Part shown: in pieces, positions 8,656-18,019 of the stretch
Layout of the letters: each line of letters starts with the position of its first letter
How positions within the stretch are numbered: position 1 is the stretch's first letter
Source: Arenibacter hampyeongensis
GTDB taxonomy: Bacteria > Bacteroidota > Bacteroidia > Flavobacteriales > Flavobacteriaceae
Length of the DNA stretch: 64,000 bases
Direction: 5' to 3'
Assembly: GCF_002909255.1 (NCBI RefSeq)
Contig: NZ_PIOB01000001.1
Location: forward strand, 558,001 to 622,000
The notes under the pieces: generated by a model
Told to the model about the DNA's origin: nothing
Database searches by the model: none
The model's input: only the letters and a program-made list of their open reading frames with translations
Translations under genes and position numbers: made by a program

Positions 8656-9420
8656 TTACCTGAAAAGAATTAGAAAGGCCCCAATAGCGGTAAGGATCAA
8701 AATCATCTTCCGGTAGAATTGTTCTTTTATGATTCTCACCAATCTTACGCCGACAATGATCCCCAAAATAATTCCTGGAACCAATTTTAGATTAATTAAC
8801 AGGGTTTCTGGTGTTATGGTCTTCCAAATAAATATATGAAAGGGCAGTTTAAAGATGTTCACAATAAAAAAAAGCCAGGCCGCTGTTCCAATAAACTCAT
8901 TTTTAGGCAGTCTCATAGCCAAAAAATAAATGTTTGAAAAAGCCCCGGCCAAATTGCCTATCATGGTAGTAATACCTGCCATGGTGCCAATAAAACCAGC
9001 AAAGGCCCAATGAGTAGGAACGTTTTTGGATTTTTTTCTATCCCACCAGTACATCATTATGACCGTACCCAATATAATGACGGCCATGCTGATCTTAAAA
9101 GTGGTTTCCGGTAAATCTTTTCCAATAGCAGTGCCAATAAATATGCCTAGAATCATCCAAGGTAAAAAGGCAACTATATACTTCCACTGTGCGTGTCTGT
9201 TGTAGTATATAACGGCAAAGGCATCTCCTACTAAAAGTAAGGGGACTATCAGTCCTGTTGATTCTTTTGCTCCAAAGGCCAATGCCATTAGAGTCACATT
9301 TATGATGGCGATCCCCTTAATACCGGCTTTTGAAATTCCAATTACAAATGCGGCAGTTAAGGCAAGCGCCCAAGCCGTTGTGGTGATATCTAGTGCTGTT
9401 GAGAGAATCATATGTGACAT
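8656..9420 (-). CDS. Sulfite exporter TauE/SafE family membrane protein
   Basis: A 254-residue, strongly hydrophobic protein with about eight membrane segments in two similar halves, as in the TauE/SafE (DUF81) family. Conserved-looking glycine-rich stretches include AFVIGISKAGIKG near residue 25 and GFIGTMAGITTMIGNLAG near 145, each at the start of a half. Family members are thought to export sulfite, sulfoacetate or other organosulfur anions through the inner membrane, but the substrate here is unknown. The start is at 9420 (MSHMILS); the methionine three codons later is an alternative. It is divergent from the symporter gene to its right, 73 bp apart. Confidence 0.85.
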   Translation of the reverse strand: MSHMILSTALDITTTAWALALTAAFVIGISKAGIKGIAIINVTLMALAFGAKESTGLIVPLLLVGDAFAVIYYNRHAQWKYIVAFLPWMILGIFIGTAIGKDLPETTFKISMAVIILGTVIMMYWWDRKKSKNVPTHWAFAGFIGTMAGITTMIGNLAGAFSNIYFLAMRLPKNEFIGTAAWLFFIVNIFKLPFHIFIWKTITPETLLINLKLVPGIILGIIVGVRLVRIIKEQFYRKMILILTAIGAFLILFR

Positions 9421-9493
9421 TTAGCGAACAAAGGGCAAAAGTATCCCAAAAAAATTTATCTTTAGTTCTTATTCTCAAACCAAAACCAAACTG

Positions 9494-11305
9494 ATGGAAT
9501 TAAGTACTCTTGACTACAGTTTTATAGTTGTTTTTTTCTCGATTGTTTTATTTATCGGAATCTATGTCTCCAAAAAATCTGGAGCAAGTTCTTCGGAATA
9601 TTTTCTTTCCGGCAGAACCATGCCATGGTGGCTGTTAGGTCTTTCCATGGTGGCCACGACCTTTTCTACCGATACGCCCAATTTGGTTACCGATATTGTT
9701 CGTACCAATGGAGTTTCTGGAAACTGGGTTTGGTGGGCCTTTCTATTGACAGGTTTATTGACTGTCTTTGTCTATGCAAAACTTTGGAGGAAATCCAATG
9801 TTAATACGGATTTGGAATTCTATGAACTGCGTTACGGCGGTAAACCGGCAAGCTTTTTAAGAAAATTCAGGGCTGTTTATTTGGGAGTAATATTTAATGT
9901 GATAACCATGTCTGCCGTTACTTTGGCGGCAATCAAAATTGGGGGTATTATGTTGGGACTGGAACCATGGGTAACCGTGGTGAGCGCCGGATTAATTACT
10001 GTGACCTTTAGCGCCTTGGGAGGATTTAAAGGAGTAGTATATACCGATTTCCTACTGTTCTTTGTTGCGATGGGTGGTGCCATAGGAGCAGCGTATTATT
10101 TGGTCAATATTCCAGAAGTGGGAGGAATTGAAGCCCTAATGGCCAACGAACATGTGGCGGACAAACTCTCCATACTACCTGATTTTAGTAATAAAAAAGC
10201 ATTAATTACCCTATTTATAATTCCCTTGGCAGTACAGTGGTGGAGTTCATGGTACCCTGGAGCAGAACCAGGTGGTGGAGGGTATATAGCCCAACGTATG
10301 TTGGCGGCCAAAAATGAAAACCATGCCATTGGAGCCACTTTCTTCTTCAACATTATGCACTACGCCTTACGCCCTTGGCCATGGATTTTGGTGGCATTGG
10401 CATCATTGGTAGTATACCCGGACATAGCAAGTATTCATGAGGCCTTCCCTAATGTTGCTGTTGATAAATTGGGTCATGATTTGGCCTATTCTGCTATGTT
10501 GACCAAATTGCCCAGCGGATTATTGGGCTTGGTATTGGCCTCTTTGATCGCTGCTTATATGAGTACCATATCCACGCAATTAAATTGGGGCTCCTCTTAT
10601 ATTGTTTATGACTTCTATAAACAACAGATAAATCCAAACGCCTCTGAGAAAAGATTGGTTGCCGTTGGTAGAATATCTACGGTTATATTAATGGTCTTCA
10701 GTGCTGCATTGGCCTTGCTTTTGCAAAATGCCTTACAGTTATTTGAAGTACTCTTGGTATTTGGCGCGGGTACCGGACTTATCTTTATTTTAAGATGGTT
10801 CTGGTGGAGAATCAATGCCTGGAGCGAGATTACGGCTATGTTTGCTTCAGGAATTATATCCATCATATTAAAATTAACGGCTGTAGGACCTTTGTTGTTT
10901 GCTGCGGAAACAGGTGTTTTCCCAGATTGGGCGGAGTATCCGTTCGTGGTATTGGTTACCACCATTATTTGGTTGGGAGCGACCTTTATGACCCAACCGG
11001 AATCCAAGCAGGTATTGCAGGATTTTTACAAAAAAATACAACCGGGAGGACCTGGTTGGTCCAAGGTGATCAAGGAGGCTAAAGATGAAAATGTAGAGAT
11101 TGTAAACACCAAGGAAAAATGGAGTGTTCCTGCTGGTATTACAGCCATGTTATTGGGTTGTATATTAATATATTCCTGTATGTTCGCTACCGGCTATTGG
11201 ATATATGGAAAAACCACCAATGCCATTATTTTGACCGTTGTGGCCATTGTATCCGGATTATTGTTGGCACGGGCTTGGAACAAAATGAAAGATCATATTC
11301 TATAG
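9494..11305 (+). CDS. Sodium:solute symporter (SSS family)
   Basis: A 603-residue inner-membrane protein with about 13-14 hydrophobic segments. SSEYFLSGRTMPWWLLGLSM at residues ~33-52 is the N-terminal signature of the sodium/solute symporter family, followed by the STDTPNL helix-break region. Length and topology fit the family's sugar, sialic acid and nucleoside transporters. The substrate cannot be read from sequence. The next gene on the same strand, 45 bp on, is an HGSNAT/NagX-like acyltransferase that acts on amino sugars in characterised members. This makes an amino-sugar or sugar substrate a reasonable guess. Confidence 0.9.
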   Translation: MELSTLDYSFIVVFFSIVLFIGIYVSKKSGASSSEYFLSGRTMPWWLLGLSMVATTFSTDTPNLVTDIVRTNGVSGNWVWWAFLLTGLLTVFVYAKLWRKSNVNTDLEFYELRYGGKPASFLRKFRAVYLGVIFNVITMSAVTLAAIKIGGIMLGLEPWVTVVSAGLITVTFSALGGFKGVVYTDFLLFFVAMGGAIGAAYYLVNIPEVGGIEALMANEHVADKLSILPDFSNKKALITLFIIPLAVQWWSSWYPGAEPGGGGYIAQRMLAAKNENHAIGATFFFNIMHYALRPWPWILVALASLVVYPDIASIHEAFPNVAVDKLGHDLAYSAMLTKLPSGLLGLVLASLIAAYMSTISTQLNWGSSYIVYDFYKQQINPNASEKRLVAVGRISTVILMVFSAALALLLQNALQLFEVLLVFGAGTGLIFILRWFWWRINAWSEITAMFASGIISIILKLTAVGPLLFAAETGVFPDWAEYPFVVLVTTIIWLGATFMTQPESKQVLQDFYKKIQPGGPGWSKVIKEAKDENVEIVNTKEKWSVPAGITAMLLGCILIYSCMFATGYWIYGKTTNAIILTVVAIVSGLLLARAWNKMKDHIL

Positions 11306-11350
11306 TACTTAATGATTTATAATATATAGCTGGTCAGCCACCAAGCAGGA

Positions 11351-12445
11351 ATGAATATACAGAATAGAATAATTTCCGTAGATATCTTTAGGGGACTTAC
11401 CATTGTTCTTATGATTTTGGTAAATACTCCAGGGACATGGTCACATGTGTACGCTCCATTTTTACATGCCCCTTGGCACGGATATACTCCTACAGATCTG
11501 GTTTTTCCATTCTTTCTGTTTATTGTCGGCTGTTCCATTGTATTCTCTTATCAAAATAAGGCTGTAGATTCAAGTACTTATAAGAAAATTACGATTAGGG
11601 CACTGAAACTTGTAGGGCTGGGCTTGTTCTTGGGAGCTTTTACCATTCACTTTCCTTTCTTCAAGAATTTCGAAAGCATTCGTTTTCCCGGGGTTCTTCA
11701 ACGCATTGGCGTAGTATTTTTCTTTGCTTCAATTTTGTTCATCAATTTTAATTGGAAATCCCTAGTTGGTATTTGTTCATTTCTGTTGATAGGATATTGG
11801 TTAGTGATGGGCTTTCTGCCGGTCAACGGAATGGAATCTACCTTTGAACGTGCCCCGAACAATTTGGCCAATTATTTGGATGTACTTGTTTTTGGAACCC
11901 ATAGCTATAAGACGGATTATGATCCAGAAGGCTTATTAAGTACTTTACCATCAATAGCTACCGCGTTAATGGGGATCTTTTCGGGCCTTATTTTGCGTTC
12001 CAAAAGAGCTAAAAAGGAAGTGGTTCTGTTCGGTCTTGGAATTGTAATGTTGCTTGTAGGTTATGTGTGGGATTTATTTTTTCCCATAAACAAGGCGCTG
12101 TGGAGCAGTAGTTTTGTAATGGTAACATCTGGTTGGGCCAATATAGTTTTGGCCCTAATATATTATATCTCCGATGTAAAGGGAATTAAGTTTGGAAGTA
12201 TTTTTAAATATGCCGGGGCCAATGCCATTGTCCTGTATTTTCTTTCCAGTTTTATCGGCAAAATTATGGGTATGATAAAGGTAGATGGGGATACATCCCT
12301 GCATGGCTGGCTTTTTAATACCGTTTATGTTCAGGATTTTTTGGCAATGGAAACTTCTTCATTGCTATATGGGCTCTCGGTAGTCACTTTTTATGTGTTA
12401 CTGGGATATATACTCTATAGAAAAAAGATATTTATAAAGGTATAA
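11351..12445 (+). CDS. HGSNAT/NagX-like (DUF5009) membrane acyltransferase
   Basis: A 364-residue membrane protein with about ten hydrophobic segments. RIISVDIFRGLTIVLMILVN at residues ~6-25 and the loop HGYTPTDLVFPFFLFIVG are the hallmarks of the heparan-alpha-glucosaminide N-acetyltransferase-like family. Bacterial relatives (NagX) sit with amino-sugar uptake genes and are thought to acetylate glucosamine or similar sugars across the membrane. It follows the SSS symporter by 45 bp on the same strand, so the two are probably co-transcribed. It ends one base before the convergent esterase gene, with no room for a separate terminator. Confidence 0.8.
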   Translation: MNIQNRIISVDIFRGLTIVLMILVNTPGTWSHVYAPFLHAPWHGYTPTDLVFPFFLFIVGCSIVFSYQNKAVDSSTYKKITIRALKLVGLGLFLGAFTIHFPFFKNFESIRFPGVLQRIGVVFFFASILFINFNWKSLVGICSFLLIGYWLVMGFLPVNGMESTFERAPNNLANYLDVLVFGTHSYKTDYDPEGLLSTLPSIATALMGIFSGLILRSKRAKKEVVLFGLGIVMLLVGYVWDLFFPINKALWSSSFVMVTSGWANIVLALIYYISDVKGIKFGSIFKYAGANAIVLYFLSSFIGKIMGMIKVDGDTSLHGWLFNTVYVQDFLAMETSSLLYGLSVVTFYVLLGYILYRKKIFIKV

Positions 12446-12446
12446 T

Positions 12447-13259
12447 TCAATCCATTTGGAAGGACCATTTAAAGAATTGTGGCAAGACAGCGCTCCAAGT
12501 GCTGAGATCGTGCTTTCCTCCATCAATCTCTTTATAGTAAATATCCCCAGGATAGGAATATCCCTTTAACTGCAATTCGCTTATGACATCCATGGTATCG
12601 TCTATGACGTCTATAATACCATTGTTGTTGCGGTCTTCTGTCTCTTCCTCGGTGCCACATTGGAAAAAGTATTGTATGGGGGCCTTATGATCTGCGTTCT
12701 TGATCATCTCCAAGGTTATTCGGCTTCTATCCTTTTTATCGTTCTTCTGATACGGTTTCTTTCGCCACCAAAAGGAGCCGCTAAAAACACCAACTTTACC
12801 AAAAAACTGGGAATTGTTGAATACAATATCAAAAGCGGAAAGACCTCCTAGGGAAAAGCCGCAATAGACCCAATTCTGAGCTGGAGGGGAGACTTTAAAT
12901 TCTTGGCATAGGAAGGGAACAAATTCTTCTATAATAAATTTGGAGTATTGGAGTGCCTTGTTCCCCCTACCTTTAAAATCTGCAGAAATTGAAGTTCCAT
13001 ACTCGTAAAGTCTATTTTTGTCGGCTTCTATACCAACATAAACAAACGGATTGGTTGCCTTGTCCCTGTATGCTTCAGAAAGTATTTTTTCCAGATTTAA
13101 CCCCACGTAATCTTGGCCATCATTCATTAATAATACGGGAAACGGGCTTGGGGATTCCTTGTAGTTGGGAGGAGCTACCAATCTAAAGGCTACGTTTCTA
13201 TCCAAATGGATAGAAAAAACGTTTCCTTTTAAACTAATATAATCACTTTTAAACTGCAT
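12447..13259 (-). CDS. Enterochelin-esterase-like alpha/beta hydrolase
   Basis: A 270-residue alpha/beta hydrolase without a signal peptide. The nucleophile elbow is GFSLGG (serine ~136), an acidic residue lies in the DRNNNGIIDVIDD region, and the likely catalytic histidine is in GGKHDLSTW near residue 255. PFPVLLMNDGQDY and FVPFLCQEF match the Fes/IroE/esterase D-like (COG2382) family. Relatives cleave siderophore, carbohydrate or acyl esters; the substrate is unknown and no siderophore genes are nearby. The gene is convergent with the NagX-like gene, one base apart. Confidence 0.8.
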   Translation of the reverse strand: MQFKSDYISLKGNVFSIHLDRNVAFRLVAPPNYKESPSPFPVLLMNDGQDYVGLNLEKILSEAYRDKATNPFVYVGIEADKNRLYEYGTSISADFKGRGNKALQYSKFIIEEFVPFLCQEFKVSPPAQNWVYCGFSLGGLSAFDIVFNNSQFFGKVGVFSGSFWWRKKPYQKNDKKDRSRITLEMIKNADHKAPIQYFFQCGTEEETEDRNNNGIIDVIDDTMDVISELQLKGYSYPGDIYYKEIDGGKHDLSTWSAVLPQFFKWSFQMD

Positions 13260-13375
13260 ATTAAAACTTCAAATCTTGCAAGTATAACGATTCTTGAAAA
13301 TAATATTGTATTTAAAACAGGTATTTAACCTCTCCGATAGTGGCTGTCATCATTTGGACGGCAGGTAATCCTCTA

Positions 13376-14104
13376 CTATTCAATGTGCTTTGGGAAGGCA
13401 TTTTTTAATTCATTATAGATGTCAATGCTAGGTTTTTCCTTTGCACTGAAGTAAATCTTATCTCCCGTTGCTTTTGTAATAAGCAAGTACGCCTTGCTAT
13501 CGGAGTTCAGTATCAATTTTACTTTCTCTCCTGCACTGGTATTAAAATATCCTTTCCTGATATTTCCTATGGCAAATCCGTTGGATTTTGATGTAATTTT
13601 TGGAAGTTCATTTACTAGTGAGACAGATTTTATTTCTGACGGACCTAGGGATTCCCCATAGCTGCCCTGAAATTGGATAGAATTCGATGAAATGATTATA
13701 TGATTTTCCTTAAATCCCATGGCAAAAAGTCCAACTACAAGGATCAAAGTTGACACAAGAACGTAAATGCCAATTTTATTCCATTTATTGCTGGAACCTT
13801 GCCAATATTTACTGCTTCCCCACATGAAGTACACATAGGCGAGAATAGGATAAACACCCATAAATATTCCGCTTGCGGTTTCGCCGATGACAAAATGTAG
13901 TAGCAGGCCAAGAAGAATAAAGGAACTTCCCAGAAACAGGTGAAATTTTTTAAAATACGGGATGTAGGATCTTAGGTCGACCTTTTCTCTTTCTACTTCA
14001 TTCATGCTGTTATATCCGGAAAGAAGATATTTTGCATTGTTTTTGGTAACTAGAAATGCCATGGCGATGAACAGAAGGCCTGTTCCAATTAGTACGTAAA
14101 GCAT
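13376..14104 (-). CDS. DUF3784-type membrane protein
   Basis: A 242-residue protein with hydrophobic segments at about residues 1-19, 55-72, 78-95 and 108-125, then a soluble C-terminal domain of ~110 residues rich in beta-strand patterns. AKYLLSGYNSMNEVEREKVD between the first two segments is typical of DUF3784 proteins, which have no established function. The soluble part (NSIQFQGSYGESLGPSEIKS) looks like a PH-type domain (DUF3784 plus bPH-like). No operon partner is evident: the next genes are 116 bp and 100 bp away. Confidence 0.65.
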   Translation of the reverse strand: MLYVLIGTGLLFIAMAFLVTKNNAKYLLSGYNSMNEVEREKVDLRSYIPYFKKFHLFLGSSFILLGLLLHFVIGETASGIFMGVYPILAYVYFMWGSSKYWQGSSNKWNKIGIYVLVSTLILVVGLFAMGFKENHIIISSNSIQFQGSYGESLGPSEIKSVSLVNELPKITSKSNGFAIGNIRKGYFNTSAGEKVKLILNSDSKAYLLITKATGDKIYFSAKEKPSIDIYNELKNAFPKHIE

Positions 14105-14204
14105 AAGAATTAATCCGTATAATATTGTAGATGATTAAATTACTATAATTTTTTAAAAACTCCCTTAAGTGATCTGAGAATTTTGAGATTGTGTTCTACG
14201 GTTT

Positions 14205-14795
14205 TTAACTTCTAAGCTCCAATAATCTGGAAACGTACTTCCCTATTACATCAAACTCGAGATTTATCCTTGTTCCTATCTTATAACTTCCAAATCGGGT
14301 ATGCTCATAGGTATAAGGAATTATGGCAACACTAAAGCTGTCTTTCCTAGACCCAACTACGGTCAAGCTAGTCCCATCTATGGTTATGGACCCCTTTTCT
14401 ATGGTAACATTGTTTTGTTTGGAATCATAGCTAAAGGTAAAGAACCAGCTGCCATCTTTTTCTTCAATCTTAATGCATTGCCCGGTTTGGTCTACATGTC
14501 CCTGCACTATATGACCGTCCAATCTGGCCCCTAGGACCATGGCACGTTCTAGATTTACAAGATCGCCCTCAACAAGATCGTTCAAGTTGGTTTTGTTCAA
14601 GGTCTCTTCAATAGCGGTTACGGTATATTGATCTGCTTCTATTTTTACGACAGTTAGGCATACTCCGTTATGGGCAACACTTTGGTCTATTTTTAGTTCT
14701 GGGGTAACCTTAGATCTTAAGGTAATATGAAGATTGCCTCCCTCTTTTTCCAATTTTTTTACTTCTCCCAAAGTTTCAATAATCCCAGTAAACAT
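14205..14795 (-). CDS. ribE: Riboflavin synthase, alpha subunit
   Basis: A 196-residue protein made of two lumazine-binding barrels. It begins MFTGIIETLGEV, the conserved N-terminus of riboflavin synthase, followed by VAHNGVCLTVV and, in the second half, the parallel IDGTSLTVVG. ARLDGHIVQGHVD is the conserved linker strand. It converts two 6,7-dimethyl-8-ribityllumazine molecules to riboflavin plus the pyrimidinedione in the cytoplasm. The length is close to the family norm of ~200-215. It is divergent from pdxA with 70 bp between starts, so two cofactor genes share a promoter region. No FMN riboswitch was seen ahead of it. Confidence 0.95.
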   Translation of the reverse strand: MFTGIIETLGEVKKLEKEGGNLHITLRSKVTPELKIDQSVAHNGVCLTVVKIEADQYTVTAIEETLNKTNLNDLVEGDLVNLERAMVLGARLDGHIVQGHVDQTGQCIKIEEKDGSWFFTFSYDSKQNNVTIEKGSITIDGTSLTVVGSRKDSFSVAIIPYTYEHTRFGSYKIGTRINLEFDVIGKYVSRLLELRS

Positions 14796-14812
14796 GTGTC
14801 GTTTAAATTAAG

Positions 14813-14820
14813 TAGTTTTG
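14813..14820 (+). promoter_or_regulatory. -7 box (TAnnTTTG) ahead of pdxA
   Basis: TAGTTTTG matches the Bacteroidota -7 consensus exactly. It lies 45 bp before the pdxA ATG at 14866; no clear -33 TTG is present. It overlaps the alternative pdxA start at 14818, which argues against that start. Confidence 0.5.
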
Positions 14821-14865
14821 TGTTGTAAATTTAGGGGTTTATTTCCTATTAAACGAAAACGCAAA

Positions 14866-15918
14866 ATGCAGGAAACTGGAAAGATAAAATTGGGGATATC
14901 CATTGGGGATTTAAATGGGATTGGGTGCGAAGTAGTGCTTAAGACGTTTGAAGATTCCCGTATGTTGGATTTCTGCACACCGGTTATTTTTGCATCCAAC
15001 AAAACCCTCTCACATCAAAAAACAGACCTGGGATTTGAGATCAATTACAATGGAATCAGCGATGCCTCCAAGGCTATAGATGGTAAGATTAATGTAGTAA
15101 ATGTTTGGAAAGAAACACCTGAAATAAAGTTTGGGGAGCCTAGCCCGGAGAGCGGAAAATATGCCATACAATCGCTTAAAGCGGCTGTAGCGGCCCTAAA
15201 AAATGATGAGATAGACGTTTTGGTCACCGCGCCAATAAACAAAAACAACATACAGGCAGATGATTTTAAATTTCCAGGGCATACGGATTATTTGGCCCAG
15301 GAATTGGACGGTGAAAGCCTAATGTTCATGATATCGGATGGTTTAAGGGTAGGTTTACTTACGGATCATGTTGCGGTAAAGGATGTTGCCGCCAGTATTA
15401 CACCACAATTGATTCGCTCTAAAATCACCACTATTTCCAATTCACTAAAGATGGATTTTGGGATAAGAAAACCTAAAATTGCCCTTTTGGGAATAAACCC
15501 CCACAGTGGCGATAATGGGGTAATAGGTAAAGAAGATGATGAGGTATTAAAGCCCGTGATCAAAGAAATGTCGGAAAAGGGGCATATGGTATTTGGGCCT
15601 TATTCAGCTGATAGTTTTTTTGGGTCTGACAATTATAAGAATTTTGATGCTATTTTGGCGGCTTATCATGACCAGGGACTTATACCTTTCAAAACCTTAT
15701 CTTTTGGCAAAGGGGTAAACTATACGGCAGGTCTGAATAAAATTCGTACTTCCCCCGACCATGGAACGGCTTATGAAATTGCCGGTAAAGGCAAGGCGGA
15801 CCATAGCTCTTTTAAGGAAGCGGTTTTTATGGCCATACTTATTTTTAAGAATAGGGAGGAATATAAGGGGTTAATAGCCAATCCCTTAAAAAAACATAAA
15901 TTAAAAAGGCAGGCTTAG
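14866..15918 (+). CDS. pdxA: 4-hydroxythreonine-4-phosphate dehydrogenase
   Basis: A 350-residue PdxA: the NAD-dependent oxidation of 4-phosphohydroxy-L-threonine in the DXP-dependent branch of pyridoxal phosphate synthesis. Metal-binding histidines are visible in FPGHTDYLA, AYHDQGLIPFK and SPDHGTAYEIAGKGKADHSS, and the N-terminal GISIGDLNGIGCEV is characteristic. The ATG at 14866 is chosen because the open frame upstream to 14818 adds 16 basic residues not found in the family and overlaps a -7 promoter box. It faces away from ribE. Confidence 0.95.
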   Translation: MQETGKIKLGISIGDLNGIGCEVVLKTFEDSRMLDFCTPVIFASNKTLSHQKTDLGFEINYNGISDASKAIDGKINVVNVWKETPEIKFGEPSPESGKYAIQSLKAAVAALKNDEIDVLVTAPINKNNIQADDFKFPGHTDYLAQELDGESLMFMISDGLRVGLLTDHVAVKDVAASITPQLIRSKITTISNSLKMDFGIRKPKIALLGINPHSGDNGVIGKEDDEVLKPVIKEMSEKGHMVFGPYSADSFFGSDNYKNFDAILAAYHDQGLIPFKTLSFGKGVNYTAGLNKIRTSPDHGTAYEIAGKGKADHSSFKEAVFMAILIFKNREEYKGLIANPLKKHKLKRQA

Positions 15919-16003
15919 TAATGCTTTAATATGGGTGCCTACGGGGCATTAGATCAATGATTTATGGAAATTTGATCGTGTAATATTTATTTCGCTCTAT
16001 TTG

Positions 16004-16033
16004 TTGGCTTTTTACAAAATAATAGTATCTTTG
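16004..16033 (+). promoter_or_regulatory. Consensus Bacteroidota promoter of the yceD-rpmF-fabH-accBC operon
   Basis: A TTG at 16004-16006, 19 bp, then TATCTTTG at 16026-16033: an exact TTG-N19-TAnnTTTG promoter. Transcription would begin near 16040, about 40 nt ahead of the yceD start. Confidence 0.8.
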
Positions 16034-16076
16034 CACCCGCCTTTATTACGGCGAGTACGTTAAAACCAGTGTGATC

Positions 16077-16610
16077 ATGATGCAGCATAAGGAGTTTATT
16101 ATTCCTTTTTCGGGACTGAAACAGGGAAAACACGAATTTGAGTACACTTTTGATAATACGTTCTTTGAGTCTTTTGAGTATAATGAGTTTAACGGTGCGG
16201 ATATTAAATTAAACGTAACCTTGAACAAAATGAGTACGATGATGGAGTTGGAAATGAAGGCACGGGGAACGGTAAACGTTAATTGTGACCTCACCAGCGA
16301 AGCTTATGATCAAAAAATTAAGGCCGATTTGGAATTGGTTGTTAAGTTTGGTGATGAGTACAACAATGACAATGATGAAATATTGATTATTCCCCACAGC
16401 GAATACCAAATCAATATTGCACAATATGTTTATGAAATGTTGGTGTTGTCGGTTCCACTTAAAAAAGTTCATCCAGGAGTTTTGGACGGCACCCTGCAAT
16501 CGGAAGTGTTGGACAAGCTGGAAGAACTCCAACCAAAAGAAACAAAGGAAAACAAAGAAGAAATTGATCCCCGTTGGGACGCACTAAAAAAATTATTAAC
16601 GGATAAATAA
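16077..16610 (+). CDS. yceD: YceD/DUF177 family protein
   Basis: A ~178-residue acidic protein of the DUF177/YceD family, which is found directly ahead of rpmF across bacteria. In other systems the family is linked to 23S rRNA or ribosome accumulation. The middle segment [15 protein letters not shown] is the family's conserved strand, here with only one of the usual cysteines, and the C-terminus has the acidic-basic tail [14 protein letters not shown]. Starts at 16077 and 16080 (adjacent ATGs) are both possible; a GTG at 16071 is less likely. It lies 8 bp before rpmF and about 40 bp after a consensus promoter. Confidence 0.85.
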   Translation: MMQHKEFIIPFSGLKQGKHEFEYTFDNTFFESFEYNEFNGADIKLNVTLNKMSTMMELEMKARGTVNVNCDLTSEAYDQKIKADLELVVKFGDEYNNDNDEILIIPHSEYQINIAQYVYEMLVLSVPLKKVHPGVLDGTLQSEVLDKLEELQPKETKENKEEIDPRWDALKKLLTDK

Positions 16611-16618
16611 GTTTCATA

Positions 16619-16816
16619 ATGGCACATCCTAAAAGAAAAATTTCCAAAACCAGAAGGGACAAGAGAAGAACGCATTATAAGGCGGTTGCTCCTACTGTAG
16701 CAAAAGACCCAACCACTGGAGAAATGCATTTGTTTCACAGAGCTCATTGGCATGAGGGCAAATTATACTACCGTGGAGAGGTTTTGATAGATAAAACTGA
16801 GGAAGCAGTAGCATAA
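16619..16816 (+). CDS. rpmF: 50S ribosomal protein L32
   Basis: A 65-residue, strongly basic protein starting [19 protein letters not shown], the diagnostic L32 N-terminus. The zinc-binding cysteine pairs found in many L32 proteins are absent, which is the C-minus form ([18 protein letters not shown] in their place). It sits between yceD and fabH as in many bacteria and is followed by an intrinsic terminator at 16842, so it can be expressed at a level independent of the fatty acid genes downstream. Confidence 0.97.
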   Translation: MAHPKRKISKTRRDKRRTHYKAVAPTVAKDPTTGEMHLFHRAHWHEGKLYYRGEVLIDKTEEAVA

Positions 16817-16841
16817 TTTACGCTAGCACATTATAATTTGG

Positions 16842-16872
16842 ACTCCCACTTCTTAAGAGTGGGAGTTTTTTT
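16842..16872 (+). terminator. Intrinsic terminator after rpmF
   Basis: A 9-bp perfect stem actcccact/agtgggagt (16842-16850 and 16858-16866) with a 7-nt loop, followed by seven T. It may be partly read through into fabH-accB-accC. Confidence 0.85.
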
Positions 16873-16990
16873 ATGAGGGTGATGTAAAATTCAAAAACAA
16901 GGTATTTTTGGACTTAAAGTCACAGAAAATCACTAATTTTCACAAATTTTCAATTGTTTTTGAAGATTTATTGATAAAAATCAGATTTAG

Positions 16991-17986
16991 ATGAGCAAAA
17001 TAACAGCTGCTATTACTGCTGTAGGGTCTTATGTGCCAGACTTTGTAATGACTAATAAGATTTTGGAAACGCTGGTGGATACCAATGATGAATGGATTAC
17101 GACCAGGACTGGTATAAAGGAAAGAAGGATCTTAAAGGGAGAAGGTTTGGGAACATCCTATCTTGCCATAAAAGCTGCAGAGCAACTTCTGGAGAAAAGG
17201 AAATTGGATCCCAAGGAGATTGATCTTATTATTGTTGCCACTGCAACTCCGGATATGATGGTTGCGGCAACTGCGGCCTATGTAGCCTCGGAAATAGGAG
17301 CAACAAACGCCTTTGCCTATGATCTACAAGCTGCATGTTCCAGTTTTTTATATGGAATGTCCACGGCGGCAAGTTATATTGAAGCCGGACGATATAAAAA
17401 AGTATTGCTTATTGGGGCGGATAAGATGTCCTCTATAATAGATTACACTGATAGAACTACCTGCATAATTTTTGGTGATGGAGCCGGTGCGGCGCTTTTT
17501 GAACCTAACACAGAAGGTCTAGGTCTTCAGGACGAATATTTAAGATCTGATGGCGTGGGAAGAAATTTCCTTAAAATGGATGCCGGTGGCTCGTTACTTC
17601 CCGCTTCGGAGGAAACGGTTAAAAACCGTCAGCATTTCATTTATCAGGACGGAAAATCGGTTTTCAAATTTGCGGTGACCAATATGGCAGATTCCGCAGC
17701 TAAAATAATGGAGCGCAATAACTTGTCGCACGATGATGTTGATTGGTTGATTCCCCATCAGGCGAACAAAAGAATTATTGACGCTACATCCAATAGAATG
17801 GGATTGGAAGATTCCAAAGTAATGATGAATATACAGAGGTACGGCAATACCACATCCGCTACCCTTCCACTTTTATTGAGCGACTATGAAAGTCAGCTTA
17901 AAAAAGGTGATAATTTGGTTTTTGCAGCCTTCGGTGGTGGATTCACCTGGGGCTCCATATATTTGAAATGGGCATACAATTCATAA
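16991..17986 (+). CDS. fabH: 3-oxoacyl-ACP synthase III
   Basis: A 331-residue FabH, which condenses acetyl-CoA (or a branched starter) with malonyl-ACP to begin fatty acid synthesis. The catalytic triad is visible: C116 in LQAACSSFLYG, histidine in WLIPHQANKRI and asparagine in QRYGNTTSATLP. Length and motif spacing are normal. It lies between rpmF and accB in the conserved lipid-synthesis order, with a terminator and 118 bp between it and rpmF. In this phylum FabH often favours branched starters, but that cannot be seen from the sequence. Confidence 0.97.
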   Translation: MSKITAAITAVGSYVPDFVMTNKILETLVDTNDEWITTRTGIKERRILKGEGLGTSYLAIKAAEQLLEKRKLDPKEIDLIIVATATPDMMVAATAAYVASEIGATNAFAYDLQAACSSFLYGMSTAASYIEAGRYKKVLLIGADKMSSIIDYTDRTTCIIFGDGAGAALFEPNTEGLGLQDEYLRSDGVGRNFLKMDAGGSLLPASEETVKNRQHFIYQDGKSVFKFAVTNMADSAAKIMERNNLSHDDVDWLIPHQANKRIIDATSNRMGLEDSKVMMNIQRYGNTTSATLPLLLSDYESQLKKGDNLVFAAFGGGFTWGSIYLKWAYNS

Positions 17987-18019
17987 ATCTGACGCAACCT
18001 ATAAACTAAAACGAACTCT